From positions 21,153 through 85,152 of the forward strand of contig NZ_JBGAHM010000014.1 in the NCBI RefSeq assembly GCF_044226135.1: a stretch of 64,000 bases of DNA, read 5' to 3'. Below, piece by piece: positions 1 through 9,381 of this stretch (its first letter is position 1; every line of letters starts with the position of its first letter). The translations under genes and the position numbers were made by a program. Source of the stretch: Methylocapsa sp044226135 (GTDB lineage Bacteria; Pseudomonadota; Alphaproteobacteria; Rhizobiales; Beijerinckiaceae). The notes under the pieces were generated by a model, which saw only the letters and a program-made list of their open reading frames with translations, did not search any database and was not told where the DNA came from.

Positions 1-1
1 C

Positions 2-100
2 AAGCGGGAAGGGGTCTCCCGGCTGCGCCTCGCCCTGCATGATTTCGCGCTGTTCTGCGGCGCGACGCTCGGCGCGCTGGCCGCCGCCGCCTTCGCCTGA
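2..100 (+). CDS. C-terminal end of an unidentified protein (partial)
   Basis: The window opens inside an open frame that runs to a TGA at 98-100. The 32 visible residues end in an Ala-rich hydrophobic stretch (ALFCGATLGALAAAAFA), which would fit the last membrane segment of a transporter or other inner-membrane protein. Codon use is like that of the genes that follow. The family cannot be named from so little sequence, and the call rests only on frame openness and composition. Confidence 0.45.
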   Translation, partial: KREGVSRLRLALHDFALFCGATLGALAAAAFA

Positions 101-186
101 AACGGCGCCATTACGCCGCATTTCCCCAAATGGGGTTTGCGCGCGGCCGCCCGCGCGCCATCGTCAGGCGACAGGGAGAGCGATCC

Positions 187-1659
187 ATGCGCCTCTTCAC
201 GGCTTTGACGGGCTTGATCCTGTGCCTGGCGCACGGGCCGGCGCCGGCGGCGCCACGGGGCGCGCCGGATCAGGCGCGGGCCTATGACGCGGCGGAGGCC
301 GCCTTTTTGCGCCTTGCCCCGGCCGACCGCCTCGCGTTCAAGGTCCTGTTGACCGGCGCGGGCTATTGGGTGGTGGTGCCGACGCTCGAATTCAGCCCGA
401 AACTGTTCGACGCCGTCGCCCGCTTCCAGAGCGAAAACGGGCTCGCGCCGACGGGCGCCGCCGACCGCGAGACCTTTTCCGCCCTGACCGGCGCAAGCCG
501 CGCCTACTGGCGTCTGTGGGGCTTTCGCGCCGCGCCGCATCCTGCGCGCGGCCGGCCGATCTGGATTCCCTTCGGCCTCGGGCTTTCGCCCGAGCGCAAC
601 AAGGACGGACTGCGCTGGAGCGGCGCGAACGGGCGCGTCAGCGTCGCCTACAGCTATCTTGGCGGCATTGATCCGGCCATGGGCCTCAACGCGCTGCTCT
701 CCTTCACCGCGTCGAAGGGCGGGCTCGTCCGCTACCGCGTGCTGAGGCCGGATTTCTTCGCGCTCTCGTCGTCGGTCGGCGGCGACGACAAATATGCGCG
801 CTGCCACCGCGACGGCGGAGGCCTGCTCTGCTTCTTCCTGAGCTGGGCGCCGGACGCGGTCGAACTCCACATGGAGCGCGTCGCGGTGTTGATGTCGGGC
901 TCCTTCGCGGCGGCGATGGACGGCGCGCCTTTCCCGCCCATTCCCGATTTCGCGCCCGCGCCGAAGCGGCCGCCGGAGGTCGCCGTCGCGCGGCCGCCCG
1001 AGCCTGCGCCTTCGCCAGAGCCAAAGCGCCCGCGCCGCGGCGTCTCGTCCGGCACGGGCTTTTTCGTCAGCCTCGCGGGCGACGTGCTGACCAACGCCCA
1101 TGTCGTCGAGGAATGCGCGCGCGTCACGGTCCAGCCCGACGGCGGCGCGACGGAACGGGCCGAAGTCGCGGCGCGGGACGTCGAAAACGATCTCGCCCTT
1201 CTGCGCACCGGGCTCAAGCCGAAGGCGATCGCCGCCCTGCGGTCTTCGGCGCGGCTCGGCGAGGGCGTCGAGGCCTTCGGCTTTCCGCTCAACACGACGC
1301 TTGCGAGTTCGGGCAATTTCACGCTGGGCAATGTCACGGCGCTCGCCGGACTCTCCGACGACAGCCGCCACCTGCAGATCTCGACCCCGGTCCAGCCCGG
1401 CAATTCAGGCGGCCCGCTGCTCGACCAATATGGCAATGTCGTCGGCGTGGTGTCGGCAAAGCTCGACGCGCTGAAGGTCGTCGCGGCGACTGGCGACGTG
1501 CCGCAGAACGTCAATTTCGCCATCAAGGGCGCGCTGGCGCAGAGCTTCCTGCAAAGCGCGCGCGTCGATTACGCGGAGGGGACGGCGAGAGAGACGATCG
1601 CCTCGCCGGACCTCGCCGACCGCGCCCGCGCCATCTCCGTGTTCATCCGCTGCGAATAG
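187..1659 (+). CDS. secreted trypsin-like serine protease with N-terminal peptidoglycan-binding-like domain
   Basis: This is probably a periplasmic or exported S1-type (trypsin/DegP-like) protease of 490 aa. The ATG at 187 has an AGGGA ribosome site about 9 bases upstream and starts a good signal peptide (MRLFTALTGLILCLAHG, then APA). The longer frame from 130 would put charged residues before the signal, so I reject it. Residues about 35-105 resemble a PG_binding_1 fold (YDAAEAAFLRL ... AVARFQSENGLAPTGAAD). A Pro-rich linker lies near 250-285 and the protease domain follows. The catalytic triad is readable: His305 in TNAHVVE, Asp335 in ENDLALLR and Ser407 in PGNSGGPL. There is no PDZ domain. 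The substrate is unknown. Confidence 0.88.
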   Translation: MRLFTALTGLILCLAHGPAPAAPRGAPDQARAYDAAEAAFLRLAPADRLAFKVLLTGAGYWVVVPTLEFSPKLFDAVARFQSENGLAPTGAADRETFSALTGASRAYWRLWGFRAAPHPARGRPIWIPFGLGLSPERNKDGLRWSGANGRVSVAYSYLGGIDPAMGLNALLSFTASKGGLVRYRVLRPDFFALSSSVGGDDKYARCHRDGGGLLCFFLSWAPDAVELHMERVAVLMSGSFAAAMDGAPFPPIPDFAPAPKRPPEVAVARPPEPAPSPEPKRPRRGVSSGTGFFVSLAGDVLTNAHVVEECARVTVQPDGGATERAEVAARDVENDLALLRTGLKPKAIAALRSSARLGEGVEAFGFPLNTTLASSGNFTLGNVTALAGLSDDSRHLQISTPVQPGNSGGPLLDQYGNVVGVVSAKLDALKVVAATGDVPQNVNFAIKGALAQSFLQSARVDYAEGTARETIASPDLADRARAISVFIRCE

Positions 1660-1793
1660 CGCCGCGGGTCGCCGCGTCGGCGTTCGGCGCGCTGCGCCCT
1701 TCGGCGCCGGGGCCGAAGCCCGGACGCTTCGCCGGCCGCGGCGCCTGCCGCCGCGCGATTGCGGAGGTCGTCCCGACGCTGCCGCGCCCACGG

Positions 1794-1811
1794 CCTAAAT
1801 TATGTTTTAGG
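1794..1811. promoter_or_regulatory. near-palindromic operator-like site upstream of the first PEGPGN gene
   Basis: CCTAAATTATGTTTTAGG is an imperfect 18-bp inverted repeat, followed by CGCCG. It lies 79 bases before the small gene at 1890. A perfect version with the same right arm and the same CGCCG extension occurs at 9382-9399, between a histidine kinase and its response regulator. The shared 13-base string GTTTTAGGCGCCG makes chance unlikely. I infer a binding site for that regulator or another dimeric regulator. Confidence 0.55.
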
Positions 1812-1889
1812 CGCCGTCATATTGAGACGGCGCAAGAGAAAGAGCATGTTGTCTCCATGATCGGAACGCGATCAGATGGAGCGACAGAA

Positions 1890-2171
1890 ATGGGCAGAAA
1901 CAACATCAGGACCAACGGCGGCAAGGCCCTGCGCCTTGTAGTCCTCGCGGCGGCTTTCGCCGCGCCCGCAGGCTACGCCGCCGCCAAGACCCGCCATCAC
2001 GAGACGCCGGCCGGAGCGCGCGATTATGTCGGCCTCTATCAGGCGCCCCAGCGTTCGCTGACGATGGACCAGCAGGACCAGCGCCTGTTCGACCGCTCCG
2101 GCACCGTCGGCCGCGAAGGGCTCGGCGAAAATCCGTCGCACCCGGAAGGCCCCGGCAACGTCTCCGACTGA
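1890..2171 (+). CDS. small secreted protein with C-terminal PEGPGN(V)SD tail, paralogue 1
   Basis: A 93-aa protein. The ATG at 1890 is preceded by GGAGCGACAG. Residues about 13-32 form a signal peptide (ALRLVVLAAAFAAPAGYAAA), so the mature part is about 60 residues and periplasmic or extracellular. The mature N-terminus has a DYVGLYQ stretch and the protein ends in GREGLGENPSHPEGPGNVSD. Two other genes in the first 11 kb (2379 and 10420) end in nearly the same tail, so this is a lineage-specific paralogous family. No known domain, cysteine or transmembrane segment is present in the mature part. The function is unknown. The palindromic site at 1794-1811 probably controls it. Confidence 0.75.
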   Translation: MGRNNIRTNGGKALRLVVLAAAFAAPAGYAAAKTRHHETPAGARDYVGLYQAPQRSLTMDQQDQRLFDRSGTVGREGLGENPSHPEGPGNVSD

Positions 2172-2378
2172 CGCGCCGGCCTTCGCCGCGTCATGGCCGC
2201 ATCCGCGCCCGGCGCAGGGCGCGGCCGGTTCTCGACCGGAGCGTGATATGACGCCCGTTCTCCCCTATTCCCGCGTGCCCGCGTCCGTCTGCGGAGCGCC
2301 GGCCCGTCGCGATCCCGGCTGCGGTCATGGCCCCCGCCGCATGCGCGAGGATCGCGACGCGGCCGCCTGGGGCCCGCC

Positions 2379-2651
2379 ATGAGCGCCCGCCCGACGTCGG
2401 CGCGCCGCTTCGCCTGCGCCGCCGTCGCGCTATGGGTCGTGGCCCTGTCGGCGCATCCGCCCACGGCGCCTCTTCCGCCCTGGCTTCGCTGGCTCGAGCC
2501 GCTCGACGCCGCGGCGTCGCCGCCCCGCCAGCCCTGCTTTTCGCGCGACGACTGCGACCGGAAGGATTTCGACGAATCCGGCACGCGCGGGCGCATGGGC
2601 CTCGGCGCCAGCCCGTTCCACCCTGAAGGGCCGGGCAATTTCTCCGATTGA
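2379..2651 (+). CDS. small secreted protein with C-terminal PEGPGNFSD tail, paralogue 2
   Basis: A 90-aa protein, the second PEGPGN paralogue. The N-terminus (ARRFACAAVALWVVALSA) looks like a signal peptide or signal anchor. The middle has a two-cysteine segment (CFSRDDC) absent from the other two copies. The end is GRMGLGASPFHPEGPGNFSD, matching the tail of the gene at 1890 at most positions. The gene lies 207 bases downstream of that gene on the same strand, with no obvious promoter palindrome of its own, and is followed at once by a strong hairpin terminator. The two may therefore form one transcription unit. The function is unknown. Confidence 0.7.
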   Translation: MSARPTSARRFACAAVALWVVALSAHPPTAPLPPWLRWLEPLDAAASPPRQPCFSRDDCDRKDFDESGTRGRMGLGASPFHPEGPGNFSD

Positions 2652-2654
2652 CCG

Positions 2655-2688
2655 AAAAAGCGGCGTCGACCCCGACGCCGCTTTTTCT
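2655..2688 (+). terminator. rho-independent terminator after the PEGPGN pair
   Basis: A perfect 14-base stem (AAAAAGCGGCGTCG pairing with CGACGCCGCTTTTT) has a 4-base loop, and the T-run forms the 3' arm. It starts four bases after the stop codon of the gene ending at 2651. It can also act on the opposite strand because the 5' arm starts with A5. Confidence 0.85.
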
Positions 2689-2880
2689 TGTCGGTCTTCG
2701 CTCCCGCGCGGCGACGAGCGCGGCCGCGCCGTCTCCCGGACATGACGGCCATAAGCTTCAGACTTCATCGGTAAGGTCAGGTTCGTCGCAAAGGCGCGCG
2801 GCGCCGCTCGCCGCTGTTCATGAAGGGAGCCGCCCGGCGGGGCGCAAGCGCGCCGCCCCACGATCTCTCCGTCGCGGCCT

Positions 2881-3138
2881 TCAGGGGATGGCGCCGGCCG
2901 CAGGGTTGCGGCCTTCGAGCATCGCGCCGAGGCTTCCGCTCGCGGGGCCGATGACGCACCCATATTGCACGCGCCAGTCGGGTTTCTGCTGCGTAGGCGG
3001 CGGGATGGGGCAGCCCGCCTCGGCCTGAGCCGGCGCGTGACGAAGAACATGACGAACGTCATGGCGATATGGATGCGCGGCGCAGACCGTCGTCGGCAGG
3101 CAGAACGCGACGCAGAGCAGAAGGGGTGATTTCGACAT
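2881..3138 (-). CDS. small secreted protein of unknown function
   Basis: An 85-aa frame with a clean signal peptide (MSKSPLLLCVAFCLPTTVCA, cleavage after CAA). The mature peptide is His-rich at its start (HPYRHDVRHVLRH) and then has a CPIPPPTQQKP stretch and a second cysteine (YGCVIG). The His-rich start could bind metal, which would suit its place beside an efflux pump, but this is only inference. No family is recognised. It lies 83 bases downstream of the RND-adaptor gene on the same strand, so it may be the tail of that operon. Confidence 0.5.
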   Translation of the reverse strand: MSKSPLLLCVAFCLPTTVCAAHPYRHDVRHVLRHAPAQAEAGCPIPPPTQQKPDWRVQYGCVIGPASGSLGAMLEGRNPAAGAIP

Positions 3139-3221
3139 CGGTCGTGCGCCTTGTTGCTTCGCCTCCGCGAGGCGCGGGCCTGTGCGGCCCGGGCTTCTGA
3201 AGCGGCGGCGCAGGGCTTGCG

Positions 3222-6200
3222 TCAGTTGACGCCCTGAGACGCGCGCCCGGCCTGCGCCGCCGACGCGGTCTCTTCGCCGACGGGACGCACGAGATCGCCC
3301 GACGCGAGCGTCTCGGACGGATTGTCGACGACGCGGTCGGCGCGAGAGAGGCCCGACTTGATCTCGACTTCGCTCCCGAGATTGCGGCCGAGCGCCACGG
3401 GCGTGATCTTTACGCGGTCGTTCGGACCGACCGCCGCGACGCTCAGCCCCTTGTGGTCGAAGATCAGGGCGGTCGCCGGCAGGCGCAGCGTCCCGGCCTC
3501 CGCGGGGATATGAAAATGCGCCTCGACGAAGGCGCCGGGCCAGAGCTTGCCGTCGGGGTTTTGCGCCAGAAGCTCGATGAGCGCGGTGCGCGACGACGCG
3601 GCGACGGCGTTCGAGGTCGAAACGAGCTTCGCCTCGAAATGTTCGCGGCGGCCGGGCGTTTCGAGCGTCGCCTTCAGGCCCGGCGCCAGATCGCCCAGAT
3701 AGGCCTGCGGCGCCCGCACATAAATCCGCATCTGGCTGAGGTCCGACACCTTGAACAGCGGCTTGCCGGATTTCTGTCCTGAGTCGACGAGATCGCCGAT
3801 CTCGACGTTGCGCTCCGTCACGACGCCGTCGAAGGGCGCTTCGAGTTTTTCAAAGGCGGTCATCGATTCGAGCCGCGCGACGTTCGCGCGCGCCGCGGCG
3901 ACCGCGGCCTGCTTGGCGGCGAGGTCGCTCGCCTTCTCGTCATTGGCCTGCTGCGAGACGATGGAGCGCTGGACGAGGGAGCTCCAGCGGCGCGCGGTGA
4001 CGTCGGCGAGACGTTCCGCGGCCTCGGCCCGCGTCAGGTCGGCGCGCGCCTGCGCGAGCTGCTGGTCGAGCTCGGGCGAGTCGATCGTCGCGAGCACGTC
4101 GCCTTTCTTCACATGCGCGCCGATGTCCCTGCTCCACGACGCGACATAGCCTGACGCGCGTGCATAGATCGAGCCTGCGTTGTAGGCGGCGACGTCGCCT
4201 GGCAGGACGAGCTCGGATTCGCTCGGCGCGTCGGTCGGCCGCACGAGCCGCACGCGCGGCGTCGCAAGGTCGAGCGTCGCGAAGGCGGCCTCCTGCTCGC
4301 TTTGCGCGCGGCTGAAAAGGCCTGAGGCGGCGAGGCCTGCGGCCGCGACGAAGACGCCGGCGACGGCGATCGCCGCGCGTCGCGAGGGGAGACGGGTTGC
4401 GGGTCGAAGCGGCTCCATGGGGTCTCCGAAGGAGGGAGGAACGGTCGTCCGCGCCTCGCGGGCGCGGCGCAGCAGCGCGAACAGCGCGGGGCTGAGCAGC
4501 AGAGTGGCGCAGGTGGCGAAGGCGAGGCCGCCGACGACGGCGCGGCCGAGCGGCATGTTCTGGCCGGGCTCGAGCGCCGTCGGCGCCATGCCGATGATCA
4601 TCGCGAGCGCCGTCATCGTCACCGGCCTGAAACGGGCCGAGCCGGCGGCGAGCGCGGCCGCCGCGGCGCTCGCCCCGGAGGCGAGTTCGTCGCGCGCGAA
4701 ATTGACGACGAGAATGCTGTTCGCCGTCGCCACGCCCATGCACATGATCGCGCCGGTGAGCGCCGGGGCCGACAGGGTCGTCCGCGTCAGAAACAGCATC
4801 CAGACGATGCCGGCGAGCGCCGCGGGCAGGGCGAGGATGATGATGAGCGGGTCGATCCAGGACTGGAAGTTGACGACCATCAGAAGATAGATCAGCACGA
4901 TCGAGAAGCCGAGGCCGATCGCGAGCTGGGCGTAGGCGTTCTTCATCGCCGCGGCCTGGCCCCGGATCGCGATGGTCGCGCCTCTTGGCAGCTCCGCCCG
5001 CATCGAGTCGATGACGGCGGAGACGTCGTCGACGACGGAGCCGAGCGGCCGGCCGGCCGCGTTCGCATAGATGTCGAGCGTCGGCCTGATGTCGTAATGC
5101 GTGACGATCTCGTCCTGGGACTCCGGCGTCACCTTGGCGAGGGCGCCGAGCAGTTGGGTCGAGTCGCCGTTCGAAAGCTGGACGTTGCGCAGCGCCTGCG
5201 TCTGATCGATGTCATATTGCGGCGTCTGCACGGAGATCGGATAGGAGACTCCGTTGTCGGGGTTGAGCCAGTAGCTCGGCGCGCTCTGGGCGCTGCCCGA
5301 GAGCGTGGTTTGCAGGCTCGTCGCGGCGTCGCGCTCGGTGAGGCCGACGACTCCGGCGAACGCGCGGTCGACGTCGATGCGCAGGGCCGGGGCGCGGAAC
5401 TCCTGTTGCAGCCGCGCGTCGGCGACGCCAGGAACGCGTCGCAGCGCGGCGAGAAGCTTGCCCGCGAAGGCCCTGTCGGCCGTCGCGTCGAAGCCCGCGA
5501 TCTGGACGTCGATCGGCGCGGGCTGTCCGAAGCTCAGGATCTGGTTCGCCATGTCCGCCGGCAGAAAGGCGAAGGAGACGCCCGGAAACGCCGCCGCGAG
5601 CTTTTCGCGCAACAGCGGCTCATAGCTTTGCGCAGGGGTCTCGCCCTCGTGCAGGCCGACCCATATGTCGGCGTCGCTCACGCCGATGGTGCCTGTCGAG
5701 CCGTAGGACAGGTTGATGCCGCTGTTGGGCAGGCCGATGTTGGAGACGACGCTCGAGACGCGCCCGGGCGGCAGGATTTCGCGGATCTTGGCCTCGACCT
5801 GATCGACGATCGCCGAGGTCGCCTCGATCCGCGAGCCGGGCCTTGCGCGCATGTGGATCTTGATCGCGCCGGCGTCGACGCGCGGAAAGAAATTCTCGCC
5901 GAGCGCCGGAATGAGCGCGAGCGAACCGACGCAAAACGCGAAAAAGACGGCGGCGAACAGCCCGCGCCGCGCGAGAACCGCTTCGAGAAGCCGCGCATAA
6001 GCGGCGCGCAGCGCCTCGAAGCGCCTTTCAAAACCCTGCTGCAGCCGCGCGAAAAAACCGCGCTTCGCGTTGGGGTCGAGATGCTGGGGCGCCCGCAGCA
6101 GCGCGCGCGCCATGGTCGGCGTGAGAGTGTAGGCGAGCACATAGGAGGCGATCATCGCCGCGACCACGGCCTCGGCGAGCGGGCGGAACAGATAGCCCGC

Positions 6201-7568
6201 GACGCCCCCGAGCGCCAGCAGCGGCGCGAAGGCGGCGCAGATGCAGAGCAGCGAGATGGTCGCAGGCGGCATGATCTCGCGCGCGCCGGAGACGACGGCG
6301 ACGTCGACGTCCTCGCCATGTTCAAGATGACGATTGACATTCTCTATGGTCACGGTGGCGTCGTCGACGAGGATGCCGACCGCGAGCGCGAGGCCGCCGA
6401 GCGTCATCACGTTGATGGTCTCTCCCCGCAGCGAGAGAAAGATCAGCGCGCTCAGGATGGCGAGAGGAATGGTGGTGGCGATGATCAGAGTCGAGCGCCA
6501 GCTGCCGAGGAACAGAAGGATCATCAGCGCGGTGAGGGAGGCGGCGATCGCCCCTTCGCGCAGCACGTTGAAGACGGAGGCCTTGACGAAGCCCGACTGG
6601 TCGTTGACGAGCGCGACATGCACGCCGGGCGGCAGGCTCGCCTCAATCGCGGGCAGCGCGTTCTTGACGCCGGCGATGACGTCGAGCGTCGACGCCGCGC
6701 CGTTCTTCACCACCGAGACCAGCACGCCCTTGCGCCCGTCCATCTGGGCCACGTTCGTCTGCGGCGGCGAGCCGTCATGCGCATAGGCGACGTCGCGCAG
6801 GAACACCACGGCGCCGTTCACCGCCTTGAGCGGCACGTTGTTGAAATCGGCGACGCGCTTTGGCTGGTCGTTGAGGTCGACCGCATATTCGAAGGAGCCG
6901 ATCTTCTGCGTGCCGACGGGCGTGATCAGGTTCTGGCGCGCCAGCGCCTCGACCACGTCATGCGCCGAAAGCCCATGGGCGCGCAGCGCCTTTTCGTCGA
7001 GATCGACCTGCACCTCGCGCGAGGCGCCGCCATAGGGCGAGGGCATCTGCGCGCCCGGGATGTTGGCGAGCTGGGGACGGATGAAATTGGCGGCGAGGTC
7101 GTTGAGCCGCGTCTGCGACAGCTTGTCGCTCGACAGGGCGATCTGGATCAGCGGCACGCTCGACGCGTTGTAGACGAGGATCTGCGGCGGATTGATGCCC
7201 GCCGGCAGCTGCTTCAGCATCGTCTGCGAGATCGCCGTGACCTGCGACTGGGCGGCGTTGACGTCGACGCCCGGCTGGAACGTGATCTTGACCACGCCAT
7301 AAGTGGTGAAGGATTGCGACTCGATATGCTCGATGTCGTTGACCGTGGTGGAGAGCGCCCGCTCATAGGGCGCGATGACGCGGCCGGCCATGTCGTCGGG
7401 CGGCAGGCCGTTGTAGGTCCACACCACGCTGATCACCGGAATGCCGATGTTGGGAAAGATGTCGGTCGGCGTGCGCAGGACGGCGAGGACGCCGAAGATG
7501 ACGATCAGGATCGCCATGACCACGAAGGTCAGCGGACGGGAGAGCGACAGGCGTACGATCGAGAGCAT
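3222..7568 (-). CDS. RND efflux permease fused to its periplasmic adaptor (MFP) in one chain
   Basis: A 1448-aa inner-membrane proton-driven efflux protein. Residues 1-1050 are a full RND permease: TM1 at about 10-28, the porter motif TPTDIFPNI, and the TM4 proton-relay pair in GILVDDATVTIENV near residue 400. TM10 reads GVATANSILVVNFARDE and lacks the Lys of AcrB. Residues about 1051-1448 are a full HlyD/AcrA-type adaptor with its own TM (AAIAVAGVFVAAAGLAA), a lipoyl half (YASWSRDIGAHVKKGDVLATI in split form) and a coiled-coil hairpin (QQLAQARADLTRAEAAERL). There is no stop between the parts. At 4418 an ATG with a GGAG-like site marks where a separate adaptor gene would start. No outer-membrane factor gene is near. 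Substrate unknown. Confidence 0.9.
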   Translation of the reverse strand: MLSIVRLSLSRPLTFVVMAILIVIFGVLAVLRTPTDIFPNIGIPVISVVWTYNGLPPDDMAGRVIAPYERALSTTVNDIEHIESQSFTTYGVVKITFQPGVDVNAAQSQVTAISQTMLKQLPAGINPPQILVYNASSVPLIQIALSSDKLSQTRLNDLAANFIRPQLANIPGAQMPSPYGGASREVQVDLDEKALRAHGLSAHDVVEALARQNLITPVGTQKIGSFEYAVDLNDQPKRVADFNNVPLKAVNGAVVFLRDVAYAHDGSPPQTNVAQMDGRKGVLVSVVKNGAASTLDVIAGVKNALPAIEASLPPGVHVALVNDQSGFVKASVFNVLREGAIAASLTALMILLFLGSWRSTLIIATTIPLAILSALIFLSLRGETINVMTLGGLALAVGILVDDATVTIENVNRHLEHGEDVDVAVVSGAREIMPPATISLLCICAAFAPLLALGGVAGYLFRPLAEAVVAAMIASYVLAYTLTPTMARALLRAPQHLDPNAKRGFFARLQQGFERRFEALRAAYARLLEAVLARRGLFAAVFFAFCVGSLALIPALGENFFPRVDAGAIKIHMRARPGSRIEATSAIVDQVEAKIREILPPGRVSSVVSNIGLPNSGINLSYGSTGTIGVSDADIWVGLHEGETPAQSYEPLLREKLAAAFPGVSFAFLPADMANQILSFGQPAPIDVQIAGFDATADRAFAGKLLAALRRVPGVADARLQQEFRAPALRIDVDRAFAGVVGLTERDAATSLQTTLSGSAQSAPSYWLNPDNGVSYPISVQTPQYDIDQTQALRNVQLSNGDSTQLLGALAKVTPESQDEIVTHYDIRPTLDIYANAAGRPLGSVVDDVSAVIDSMRAELPRGATIAIRGQAAAMKNAYAQLAIGLGFSIVLIYLLMVVNFQSWIDPLIIILALPAALAGIVWMLFLTRTTLSAPALTGAIMCMGVATANSILVVNFARDELASGASAAAAALAAGSARFRPVTMTALAMIIGMAPTALEPGQNMPLGRAVVGGLAFATCATLLLSPALFALLRRAREARTTVPPSFGDPMEPLRPATRLPSRRAAIAVAGVFVAAAGLAASGLFSRAQSEQEAAFATLDLATPRVRLVRPTDAPSESELVLPGDVAAYNAGSIYARASGYVASWSRDIGAHVKKGDVLATIDSPELDQQLAQARADLTRAEAAERLADVTARRWSSLVQRSIVSQQANDEKASDLAAKQAAVAAARANVARLESMTAFEKLEAPFDGVVTERNVEIGDLVDSGQKSGKPLFKVSDLSQMRIYVRAPQAYLGDLAPGLKATLETPGRREHFEAKLVSTSNAVAASSRTALIELLAQNPDGKLWPGAFVEAHFHIPAEAGTLRLPATALIFDHKGLSVAAVGPNDRVKITPVALGRNLGSEVEIKSGLSRADRVVDNPSETLASGDLVRPVGEETASAAQAGRASQGVN

Positions 7569-7660
7569 GAAGCGCAGACCTTGAGCGCGCGGGCTTGCGC
7601 GCGGCCGGATGTCCGTCGGCTTTCGTTCGATACCCCCGTCCCGGGCGCCGGAAAATTATA

Positions 7661-7680
7661 AATAGTTTTAAGGCGCGCCG
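7661..7680 (-). promoter_or_regulatory. AT-rich operator-like patch upstream of the RND-adaptor gene
   Basis: AATAGTTTTAAGGCGCGCCG lies about 95 bases before the pump gene in otherwise GC-rich sequence. It resembles the right half of the palindromes at 1794 and 9382 (ATGTTTTAGGCGCCG) with one inserted A and one inserted G-C step. It may be a degenerate site for the same regulator. The match is partial and the call is tentative. Confidence 0.3.
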
Positions 7681-7744
7681 CCGCGGCCTCGCGTCGCGGC
7701 CGCCTCTTTCACATGACGGCGGCCACATTCATGGCGGCGGCGGC

Positions 7745-9115
7745 CTATGGCAAAGGCTCGGCCGGGCGCGGCGAGGCGACGAAACGCGCCCCGTGGGGCG
7801 GATTGTCGGTCACGGCGACGCAAAGCCCGTGCAGGCGGAAGATCGTCGCGGCGAGATTGAGGCCGAGGCCGGTGCCGGCGACGTCGACGGCGGTCCTGGA
7901 GCGGTAGAACCGCTTGAAGATCTGCTCGCGCTCGTCCTCGGCGACGCCGGGCCCGTCGTCGGCGACGACGAGTTCCGGGCCTGCGTCGCAAAGACGCGCG
8001 CTCAAGGTCACGGTCCCGTGCTCGGGCGCGAATTTCAACGCGTTGTCGACGAGATTGGCGACCGCCTCGACGAGCAGGTCATGGTCGCCGACGAAAGACA
8101 CGGGAGCGGGCGCCGTCAGGGCGAAGGCGATCGACCGCACCTCCGCCAGCGGTTCGTAGAGCTCGAACACCGTGGCGCAGACCTGCGCGAGATCGACCTG
8201 CGCGAATTCATGACGGCGGCGTCCGAGTTCGAGCTCGGATATTCTGAGCAGGGCCGCGGCGGTCGCGAGCGCGCGGTCGATCTCTCCGATCGCGCGTCCG
8301 ACCGAAACGCGCGCCTGCTCCCGCTCCGGCGCGGCGAGGCTGCGCTCGAGGCTGAGGCGCGCGACGGTCAGGGGCGCGCGCAGGTCATGGGCGATGTTGT
8401 CGTTGACGCTGCGCATCTGGTCGAGCAGGCGGGCGATCTCGTCCAGCATCAGGTTGACGCCGGTGGCGATGTTGTCGACGTCGTCCCTGAGGCGGCTGAC
8501 CGGCAGGCGGTCGTCGAGATCGCCTTGCATGATGCGTCGAATGGCGGCGTCGACGTCGCGCAGGCGCTTGAGCGTGCGCAGGCTGAAGATCAGGCCGATG
8601 GCGAGCGCGAACAGGGCCATCGGCGCGAGGCCGAGCGCGAGGGCGCGCAGCACGAGCTTGCGCAGGGCGTAGACCTCGTAAAGGCTGCGCCCGATCATGA
8701 CGACGTCGCCGTCGTCGCGCCGCAGGGCGACGAGCAGCGCGGGCTCGCTTCGTGCGTCGCTCTGACGCATCGAGACGTCGGCCTGATGCGCCTCGCCGTC
8801 GAGCGGAACGCCGGCCGGCACGGCGGCGACATTGCCGAACAGGGGCGCGCCGTGGGGGTCGAACAGGCCGACATAGTCGAGCCGGCGCAGGTCGCTCGTC
8901 AGCCGCAGCGAGAGCTTGCGCCGGAGCTGGTCGTCGGGCTCGGCCGCCGCGCGGGCGACCTCCTCGCGCAGGCGCACCTCGACCCTGCGGACGTCGAAGG
9001 TCGCGACATGCCAGTAGATGAACAGGAACACGATGGTCGTCGCGGCGCTGACCGCGAGGGCGAACAGGAGGGCGAGCCGGAACGAGGTGGTGCTGAAAAG
9101 ATCGCGCATGCGCAT
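7745..9115 (-). CDS. membrane sensor histidine kinase (EnvZ/OmpR-class)
   Basis: A 456-aa two-component sensor. From the ATG at 9115 the order is TM1 (LALLFALAVSAATTIVFLFI), a periplasmic loop of about 130 residues, TM2 (ALALGLAPMALFALAIGLIF), HAMP, an H-box with the phosphorylated His in NDNIAHDLRAPLTV, an N-box (NLVDNALKFAPEHG), G1 (VADDGPGV) and G2 (GTGLGLNLA). All kinase motifs are intact. The frame is open upstream to 9343, but that extension is low-complexity. I see no strong ribosome site at either start, so the start is uncertain. It is divergent from the response regulator at 9608, with the palindrome 9382-9399 between them. The stimulus is unknown; the nearby pump is a plausible target. 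Confidence 0.88.
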   Translation of the reverse strand: MRMRDLFSTTSFRLALLFALAVSAATTIVFLFIYWHVATFDVRRVEVRLREEVARAAAEPDDQLRRKLSLRLTSDLRRLDYVGLFDPHGAPLFGNVAAVPAGVPLDGEAHQADVSMRQSDARSEPALLVALRRDDGDVVMIGRSLYEVYALRKLVLRALALGLAPMALFALAIGLIFSLRTLKRLRDVDAAIRRIMQGDLDDRLPVSRLRDDVDNIATGVNLMLDEIARLLDQMRSVNDNIAHDLRAPLTVARLSLERSLAAPEREQARVSVGRAIGEIDRALATAAALLRISELELGRRRHEFAQVDLAQVCATVFELYEPLAEVRSIAFALTAPAPVSFVGDHDLLVEAVANLVDNALKFAPEHGTVTLSARLCDAGPELVVADDGPGVAEDEREQIFKRFYRSRTAVDVAGTGLGLNLAATIFRLHGLCVAVTDNPPHGARFVASPRPAEPLP

Positions 9116-9381
9116 GGGCGGCGACGCCTGCCGCCGCGCGCCGCGCTGGGCGACCTCCGCGAAAGCGTTGCGATGGAACACGCGCAGGGTTTGAAGCATG
9201 AAGCGAAGACTTTGGCGTGGGGGCGACGCGGCGGCGCCGTTGTGATCAGGCTTTGGCGCGCCGCGCCGCTTTGGCCCGCCCCGGCTTGACGCGTCCGGCT
9301 CCGCGTCTCCGGACGCGTCGAGCTTTCCGCCCCGCTCTAGCATCGCGGCGCGCGGGCGAGGAGTAAAATCACCGTCGTCTT

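Noticed and set aside
1113..2171. A 352-residue frame covering the protease end and the first PEGPGN gene
   Set aside because: The first 250 residues are a shadow of the protease gene. Only the last 93 residues, from 1890, have a signal peptide and a paralogous tail.
5097..7661. An 854-residue open frame on the plus strand opposite the RND pump
   Set aside because: It is Arg/Asp/Gly-rich with no domain and is antisense to a clear RND gene; high GC content opens such frames.
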